From contig JALOSH010000009.1 in NCBI GenBank assembly GCA_025458545.1, positions 1 through 20,446 of the forward strand: DNA of 20,446 bases. The letters are read 5' to 3'. The DNA comes from Hydrogenophaga sp. (GTDB taxonomy: Bacteria > Pseudomonadota > Gammaproteobacteria > Burkholderiales > Burkholderiaceae). Position 1 is the first letter of the stretch, and each line of letters begins with the position of its first letter. The notes beneath the pieces were generated by a model. That model saw only the letters and a list, made by a program, of their open reading frames with translations. It searched no databases and had not been told where the DNA came from. Shown here one piece after another: positions 14,727 through 20,446 of this stretch. The translations under genes were made by a program, and so were the position numbers.

Positions 14727-16394
14727 ATGTCCCTATTCACGCGACGACACTTCATGGGCAGCCTGGGCGCACTGAGCGCGGCCAGCGCTGCACCAAGTGT
14801 TCTGGCGGCAAACCCCTGCGCTAACGGTGCCACGGTTGAAGAGATCTCCCGCATCGAAAAAGAGGCGGCGGGTTTCGCCAATCCGCTGCGCCTGCCGGGT
14901 AGCAGCGGCCTCTTCGGCGTGCTCCCGGTGTCCGACTTCCGCGAGGTACGGGTGGTGCGCAGCGAGATCGAGGTGCTGCCCGGTCGGCGCACACCCATCC
15001 TGGCCTATGCCGTCGAATCGCGCGGCAAGACGTTTCTGAACCCGGCGATTCTGGCCCGCCGAGGCGATCAGATGCGTGTTCGGATGATCAACCGCATTGA
15101 TCAACCGACCGTCATCCACTGGCACGGCCTGAGCGTGGATTCGCGCAACGACGGCAACGGGCTCAAGGTGGTACCACCCGGAGGCAGCATGGACTACGAC
15201 TTCACCCTGCGCGATCGGTCGTCCATGTACTGGTACCACCCCCATGCACACGGCTACATCCCGCAGCAGGCCTACCATGGCCTGGCCAGTCTGCTGTTTG
15301 TGGAAGACGACGACGAGACCGCACTGCGCAAGGAATTGGACCTGGCCCTGGGCGACACCGAAATCCCGCTGGTGCTGCAGGACCGCGAGTTCGATGCGCA
15401 GGGGCGATTGCGCTATGCGCCCACGGCTGCCCAGTCATTTGGAGGCTGGGTGGGGGACCGCTTGCTGGTCAATCTGACGGAACGCCCCTTCATCGAGGCC
15501 GGGCGCCGAATCGTGCGCTTCCGCATCCTCAATGGCAGCAACGCACGCAACTACCGCCTGGCCTTCGTGCAAGGCGGGCGCCCTCTCAGCTTTTTCCTGG
15601 CGGGCACCGACGGTGGCTTGCTGGCCCAGCCGCTGCGCATCGACCAGACCTTCATCGCCCCCGGTCAACGCCTGGACGTGCTGGTGGACTTGCGGGAAGC
15701 CGACCCGGCCCTGCCTGTGACGCTGGCCTCGCTCACCTTCGACCCGATGCACAACGAAGGCGGTCATGACATGGGCCACGCAGGCCATGCTGCACCACCC
15801 ATGGCCCACATGGGCCATGGCCAGCACGGCGCCGCACACGCGGCAGAACCCTCTCACTCGATGGCCATGGAGGGCGACGCGCGCGCGCTGATGCGCATCG
15901 ACGTGAAGCCGTCCACCAAATACGAGCGGCGCATGCCCACCGTGTTGTCCAGCCTGCCCGCTGTCCCCGCCGCCGAGAACCCGGTGCGGCGCATGCAACT
16001 CGGGCACAACGACAAAGGCAACTGGACGATCAATGGCCTGGTCTTCGATCCCAAAGTGGCGGCGTTGAGCGTGCAGCAGGGAGCCCGCGAGAACTGGCTG
16101 ATCGAAAACGCCGAACGCAGCATGCCCCACCCCATGCACCTTCACGGCTTCTTGTTCCGGGTGGTCGAGCGCCTGGGCAGCCCCGCAACCGTGCGCGAGC
16201 TGGCGGGCGCACGAGGCCTGTTGCCGCAGGACCAGGGCGTTATCGACACCGTGCACGTGTGGCCCGGCGAATCGGTGCGGATCGCCATCGACTTCGCCCA
16301 CCCGCACGCGGGCGACCAGGACTACGTCTTCCACTGCCACACGCTGGAACACGCGGAAGCGGGAATGATGCTGCGCTACACCGTGAAGGCATGA
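14727..16394 (+). CDS. Tat-exported multicopper oxidase, CueO-like
   Basis: A 555-residue periplasmic oxidase, expected to oxidise Cu(I) to Cu(II). The Tat signal is FTRRHFMGSLGALSAASAAP, cut near VLA/A. All four copper-ligand motifs are present: HWHG (131-134), HPHAHG (171-176), HPMHLHG (468-474) and HCHTLEHAEAGMM (536-548), the last holding the type 1 Cys and an axial Met. Residues about 339-385 form a His/Met-rich insertion (GGHDMGHAGHAAPPMAHMGH), comparable in role to the Met-rich substrate segment of CueO. AGGA lies about 8 bases before the ATG. The stop is one base from the next start, so it is co-transcribed with the DUF2933 gene. Length and layout are closer to CueO than to the longer PcoA/CopA type. 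Confidence 0.95.
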   Translation: MSLFTRRHFMGSLGALSAASAAPSVLAANPCANGATVEEISRIEKEAAGFANPLRLPGSSGLFGVLPVSDFREVRVVRSEIEVLPGRRTPILAYAVESRGKTFLNPAILARRGDQMRVRMINRIDQPTVIHWHGLSVDSRNDGNGLKVVPPGGSMDYDFTLRDRSSMYWYHPHAHGYIPQQAYHGLASLLFVEDDDETALRKELDLALGDTEIPLVLQDREFDAQGRLRYAPTAAQSFGGWVGDRLLVNLTERPFIEAGRRIVRFRILNGSNARNYRLAFVQGGRPLSFFLAGTDGGLLAQPLRIDQTFIAPGQRLDVLVDLREADPALPVTLASLTFDPMHNEGGHDMGHAGHAAPPMAHMGHGQHGAAHAAEPSHSMAMEGDARALMRIDVKPSTKYERRMPTVLSSLPAVPAAENPVRRMQLGHNDKGNWTINGLVFDPKVAALSVQQGARENWLIENAERSMPHPMHLHGFLFRVVERLGSPATVRELAGARGLLPQDQGVIDTVHVWPGESVRIAIDFAHPHAGDQDYVFHCHTLEHAEAGMMLRYTVKA

Positions 16395-16395
16395 G

Positions 16396-16668
16396 ATGAA
16401 ACACCCGACATCCCCCCAAGCGGACCCACCCAGGAACCTGTGGCGCACACGCTATGGCGTCGGCCTGATGGTGATGGGTGCGGTCGCGGCATTCTTTCTG
16501 TTTGTGGAGCACCGGGCACACATCTTTGGCGCCTGGCCATATCTGCTGATCCTGATCTGCCCACTGATGCATCTGTTCATGCACCGCGGCCATGGCGGAC
16601 ATGGTCATCACACAGGTGCTGATGGACCAGACCAGAAACACCAGGAGAACAGCCATGAATCACGGTGA
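16396..16668 (+). CDS. DUF2933 small membrane protein
   Basis: A 90-residue protein with two membrane segments (YGVGLMVMGAVAAFFLFVEH and FGAWPYLLILICPLMHLFMH) and a short His/Gly tail (HRGHGGHGHH). The layout and the LLILICPLMHLFMH stretch fit the DUF2933 family, common in copper/silver clusters and of unknown function. It starts one base after the oxidase stop and overlaps the next gene by 14 bp, so translation is likely coupled. A role in membrane metal handling is only inferred from His content and context. Confidence 0.85.
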   Translation: MKHPTSPQADPPRNLWRTRYGVGLMVMGAVAAFFLFVEHRAHIFGAWPYLLILICPLMHLFMHRGHGGHGHHTGADGPDQKHQENSHESR

Positions 16669-17323
16669 ATCAGGCTATGGCCTGTGGCTTCTGGTGGCCC
16701 TCAACTCGGCCGTCTTCATTCTGTTCGCCTTCAGCTTCTTCAAGCCGGCCACCACGCGCGACTGGCGCAGCTTTGGCGCCTTCTCCGCCTTCATCGTGGC
16801 CCTGTTTGTGGAGATGTACGGTTTTCCACTGACCATCTACCTGCTGTCGGGATGGCTGGCGACACGGTTTCCCGGTCTTGACCTGCTGACTCACAACACC
16901 GGCCACCTGTGGTCCACCTTGCTGGGCGAAACAGGGGATCCCCATTTCGGTGTTTTGCATCTGGCCAGTTACGTCTTTCTGGGGTACGGCTTCTACCTGC
17001 TGTCCAGCGCGTGGCATGTGCTGTACCACGCGCAGCGCAAGCACTCCCTGGCAACCACCGGGCCGTACGCCCGCATCCGCCATCCGCAATACGTGGCCTT
17101 CGTGCTGATCCTGCTGGGCTTCCTGCTGCAGTGGCCGACCCTGCTGACCCTGCTCATGTTTCCGGTCCTGCTCCTGATGTACGGGCGGCTCGCCATCACC
17201 GAAGAGAACGAGATGCGCCAGCAGTTCGGCGCGGACTACGACGCCTACGCCCAGTCCATTCCCCGATTCTTCCCGCGCCTGCGCAAGACACAGCCGATGG
17301 CGAATTCAGCGTCAGGGAAATGA
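16655..17323 (+). CDS. Isoprenylcysteine carboxyl methyltransferase-like membrane protein
   Basis: A 222-residue integral membrane protein with about five hydrophobic segments. The C-terminal half carries the family signature: TTGPYARIRHPQYVAFVLIL, and ENEMRQQFGADYDAYAQSIP followed by RFFP, which in ICMT/PEMT-type enzymes form the S-adenosylmethionine and lipid site. I chose the ATG at 16655, with AGGAG 10 bases upstream; a longer frame from 16592 only overlaps the previous gene. Bacteria do not usually prenylate proteins, so the substrate is unknown. Such genes recur beside multicopper oxidases and P-type ATPases in beta-proteobacteria (recollection). Confidence 0.88.
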   Translation: MNHGESGYGLWLLVALNSAVFILFAFSFFKPATTRDWRSFGAFSAFIVALFVEMYGFPLTIYLLSGWLATRFPGLDLLTHNTGHLWSTLLGETGDPHFGVLHLASYVFLGYGFYLLSSAWHVLYHAQRKHSLATTGPYARIRHPQYVAFVLILLGFLLQWPTLLTLLMFPVLLLMYGRLAITEENEMRQQFGADYDAYAQSIPRFFPRLRKTQPMANSASGK

Positions 17324-17382
17324 CCTGGACATGACGCTGCAGATCGGCTTTCTTCAACTGAATTTCTCAACAAGGACGTCTC

Positions 17383-18423
17383 ATGAATGCAAGAAAAAAC
17401 AAGTGGCTTTTGACCGGGGTGCAGATGGCCCTTCTGGTCTGGTCCAGCACCAGCTTCGCCGCCGACAAGGTCTATGTGGCCAACGAGGGCGCTGACATGG
17501 TCAGCGTGCACGACCCCGTTTCGTTCGAGAAGCTGGCCAGCGTGCCCGTCGGCCAGGCGCCGCACAATGTGCAGGTATCGCCCGACGGCAAGTTCGCCTG
17601 GGTGACCAACAATGGCGAGCCTGCTCAGGCGAGCGGCTCTCCTGCGCACAAGGGTGCGGCTCATGGTGCACACGGGGCACAACCTGGGGCCGTCTGGGTC
17701 ATCGACACAAGCACCCACGCGGTCGTCGACAAGGTGCCGGTCGGAGCGCACCCGGCCCATGTGGTGGTGACACCAGACGGCAGTCATGCCTACGTCACCA
17801 ACGGCGGCGACAACTCGGTCAGTGTGGTCGACACATCAGCGCGAAAGCTCGTGGCGACCATTGCGGTCGGTCAGTATCCCCACGGCCTTCGCGTCAGCCC
17901 GGATGGCAAAGAGGTCTACGTGGCCAATTTGAAGGGCGGAACGGTGTCGGTCATCGACACCGCCAGCCAGAAGGAGGTGGCACAGCTGCCAGTCGGCAAA
18001 GGGCCGGCCCAAACCGGCTTTACGCCAGATGGTCGCTTCGCCTTTGTCTCGCTGTCACAGGAAAACGCCGTCGCCCTGATCGACCCTGCCACGCGCAAAG
18101 TCGTTCGCAAGATCGCCGTGGGAACCGTACCCATCCAGCTGTATGCCACACCGGACTCGCGCACCTTGCTGGTGGCCAACCAGGGCACGCGCAAGATGCC
18201 TGGCAAAACGGTCAGTCTGATTGACCTGGCGTCTTTCAAGGTCGTCAAGACCCTTGAAACCGGTGACGGCGCCCATGGCGTGGTGGTGGATCGCGACGGG
18301 CGCCTGGCCTATGTGACCAACATCTACGCCAACACGGTGACGGTCATTGATGTGCAGACGAGCACGACCGTGGCCACCTTCGCGGTGGGTGCTGGGCCTA
18401 ATGGCATCAGCGTGACACCCTGA
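17383..18423 (+). CDS. Secreted YVTN/YncE-type beta-propeller protein
   Basis: A 346-residue periplasmic protein. The signal peptide is residues 1-26 (cut near SFA/A). The mature part repeats a roughly 42-residue blade with the pattern VPVGxxPHxVxVSPDGxxxYVTN, for example VAVGQYPHGLRVSPDGKEVY (as IAVG) and VTNIYANTVTVIDVQ, giving six to seven blades. One blade is interrupted at about residues 84-104 by a His/Gly-rich insert (SPAHKGAAHGAHGAQPG). YncE-like propellers have poorly known functions; some are metal-linked. The copper cluster and the His insert suggest a metal-related role, which is an inference. The 59-bp gap before it has AAGGA near 17370 as the ribosome-binding site. Confidence 0.87.
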   Translation: MNARKNKWLLTGVQMALLVWSSTSFAADKVYVANEGADMVSVHDPVSFEKLASVPVGQAPHNVQVSPDGKFAWVTNNGEPAQASGSPAHKGAAHGAHGAQPGAVWVIDTSTHAVVDKVPVGAHPAHVVVTPDGSHAYVTNGGDNSVSVVDTSARKLVATIAVGQYPHGLRVSPDGKEVYVANLKGGTVSVIDTASQKEVAQLPVGKGPAQTGFTPDGRFAFVSLSQENAVALIDPATRKVVRKIAVGTVPIQLYATPDSRTLLVANQGTRKMPGKTVSLIDLASFKVVKTLETGDGAHGVVVDRDGRLAYVTNIYANTVTVIDVQTSTTVATFAVGAGPNGISVTP

Positions 18424-18497
18424 AGGACAGCCAGGAATAGCGCAATCGGTGCGCGAATCGGACGGATTGAAACGGCGAAATAGCAAGGAGCACTTCC

Positions 18498-20446
18498 ATG
18501 GACATGACAACACACCGGCATCCCGCCGGCCATTCTGAGCACAACCAGAACGATCCATCGGCGCTCAAGGACCCTGTTTGCGGCATGAAGGTGACCGAGC
18601 AATCGCCTCACCAGACGGTGCACGAAGGGCGGACCTTTTATTTCTGCAGCGCGAAATGCCAGGGCAAGTTCGTGGCGAGTCCCCGGCAATACCTCAACCC
18701 GGTGCCAGAGCCAGCACAGGCGCCCGCGGGCACGGTGTACACCTGCCCCATGCACCCGGAGATCCGGCAGGACCATCCCGGCAACTGCCCCAAGTGCGGG
18801 ATGACACTTGAGCCCTTGCTGCCGGATCTTGAGGAAGATGACAACCCCGAATTGCGCGATTTTCAGCACCGCTTCTGGTGGACGCTTCCGCTGACCGTCG
18901 TGGTCACGGTCTTGGCGATGTTCGGTCATCAGCTGCAGTGGTTTGACACCTCGACCCAGACCTGGATCGCTGGCCATTCTTTGCGCGCGGCTGGCAGTCC
19001 GTTTTGAACCGCAGCCCCAACATGTGGACCCTCATCGGTCTAGGCACTGGCGCAGCTTTCGTCTATAGCGTGGTCGCGACAGTCACGCCCCAGGTCTTCC
19101 CGGATTCTTTCATTTCCATGGGCCGCGTCGCCGTGTACTTTGAGGCTGCCGCTGTGATCATCTCGCTCACGCTGTTGGGGCAGGTGCTCGAACTCAAGGC
19201 CCGGTCGCAGACCTCGGCAGCCATCAAGTCCTTGCTGGGCCTGGCGCCCAAAACCGCCCGGCGTATCCGTGACGATGGCACAGAAGAGGATGTGCCACTG
19301 AGCCATGTGCATGTGGGTGACTTGCTGCGCGTGCGCCCAGGCGAAAAAGTCCCGGTAGATGGCGAGGTGACGGAAGGCGGCAGTTCGATCGATGAATCTA
19401 TGCTCACTGGTGAGCCGATGCCGGTCGCCAAGCGTGTGGGCGACAAAGTGATCGGCGCAACGCTGAACACCAGTGGCGCGCTGGTGATGCGATCTGAACG
19501 CGTCGGCGCATCCACCATGTTGTCGCAGATCGTGCAGATGGTGGCCCAGGCTCAGCGTTCCAAAGCGCCGATGCAGCGCATGGCAGACGTGGTGGCAGGT
19601 TACTTCGTCATGGCAGTGGTGGGCATTGCCTTGTTGACCTTCTTCGGCTGGGGTCTGTTCGGTCCCGAGCCGAGTTGGGTGTTCGGCCTGATCAACGCCG
19701 TGGCTGTGCTGATCATTGCCTGTCCTTGCGCGTTGGGCCTGGCCACGCCCATGTCCATCATGGTGGCCACCGGGCGCGGCGCCACGCATGGCGTGTTGTT
19801 CCGGGACGCTGCGGCCATTGAGAACATGCGCAGGATCGACACCCTCATCATTGACAAGACAGGGACGCTCACTGAAGGCCGACCGACTTTTGAGCGCGCT
19901 ATTCCTGCGCCCGGTTTTGACGCCGATGAGGTATTGCGCCTTGCTGCCAGTCTGGACCAGGGCAGCGAGCACCCTCTAGCCGAAACCATCGTACGCGCCG
20001 CCCGCGAGCGCGGCATGTCCTTGGACAAGCCTGAGAACTTCGAGTCCGGCTCTGGCATCGGTGTGCGCGGACAGGTGGCGGGGCGTCAGTTGGCATTGGG
20101 CAACACCACGCTGATGGAGCAGGTCGGTGTTTCGGTCAGTGCTTTGGTGCCGCAGGCGGAGGCCTTGCGCGCTGAAGGTGCCAGCGTGATGCACCTGGCC
20201 GTTGATGCACAGCTGATGGGCCTGTTGGCTGTGTCCGATCCTGTCAAGGCCAGCACGCCAGAAGCCTTGGCCACGCTCAAGGCTTCCGGTCTTCGCATCG
20301 TGATGGCGACTGGTGACGGACTGACCACGGCCAAGGCAGTGGCGGTGCGCTTGGGCATCGACGAGGTGCACGGCGAGGTCAAGCCGGCCGACAAGCTGCA
20401 GCTGGTGGAAAGGCTTCAAAAGGAAGGCCGCGTGGTGGCCATGGCC
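18498..20446 (+). pseudogene. Second copper/heavy-metal P-type ATPase, frameshifted by an internal deletion; runs off the edge
   Basis: The first frame (18498-19007, AAGGAG 7 bases upstream) encodes a YHS metal domain (DPVCGM, FCSAKC; Cys 28, 50, 54), a heavy-metal-binding domain (YTCPMHPE to CPKCGM; Cys 83, 97, 100) and TM1, then after residue 157 (TQTWI) it slips into [12 protein letters not shown] and stops. From 18971 another frame resumes the family sequence ([20 protein letters not shown]) and stays open to the end, with TGEP (about 19407), CPC (19721-19729) and DKTGT (19853-19867). The frame change equals a loss of 3k+1 bases; about 37 bases, coding half of TM2, appear missing. A fresh start at ATG 19022 would lack TM1-2. 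A sequencing error cannot explain a loss of this size well. Confidence 0.85.

Overview
The window looks like a high-G+C Burkholderiales chromosome or large plasmid, probably Comamonadaceae. This is inferred from codon use, the style of the ABC operon and the make-up of the copper cluster; no rRNA or housekeeping marker is present to prove it. It divides into two functional blocks joined by a scar left by an insertion sequence.

Left block (1-8203). The first 465 bases hold the minus-strand 3' remnant of a nuclease/helicase-type gene, a strong minus-strand terminator and a perfect 12-bp palindrome just ahead of a LacI-family regulator. The regulator leads a tightly overlapping six-gene operon: regulator, periplasmic binding protein, two permeases, ATPase and a GpdQ-like metallophosphoesterase. 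It reads as a system that imports a phosphorylated or phosphodiester compound and hydrolyses it in the cytoplasm. Convergent to it is a second, paralogous set on the minus strand: a binding protein without its N-terminus, one permease and a LOG-family protein. No ATPase or second permease is visible with this set.

Scar (8204-8497). A 3' remnant of an IS3-family element, with its terminal inverted repeat intact, cuts the second binding protein. It is itself cut in mid-transposase, where the sequence passes directly into an MFS transporter that has lost its N-terminus. One rearrangement has therefore broken three genes.

Right block (8495-20446). This is a copper-resistance island. A Cu(I) P-type ATPase (copA) on the minus strand diverges from copZ, cueR, a small Cys-containing secreted protein, a Met-rich lipoprotein, a Tat-exported CueO-like multicopper oxidase, a DUF2933 protein, an isoprenylcysteine-methyltransferase-like membrane protein, a YVTN beta-propeller and a second P-type ATPase that runs off the right edge. 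Three CueR-type promoters (TTGACC with a 19-bp spacer) lie within 620 bp and would drive copA, copZ and cueR. The second ATPase carries an internal out-of-frame deletion at about 18967-18971. The proposed division of labour is: CopZ and CopA handle cytoplasmic Cu(I), the lipoprotein and the oxidase handle periplasmic copper, and CueR senses it.

I found no tRNA, rRNA, CRISPR array or replication origin. No wholly new system is evident. The most unusual items are the phosphodiesterase-importer operon, the overlapping hairpin and promoter between copZ and cueR, the extended CueR, and the rearrangement scars.
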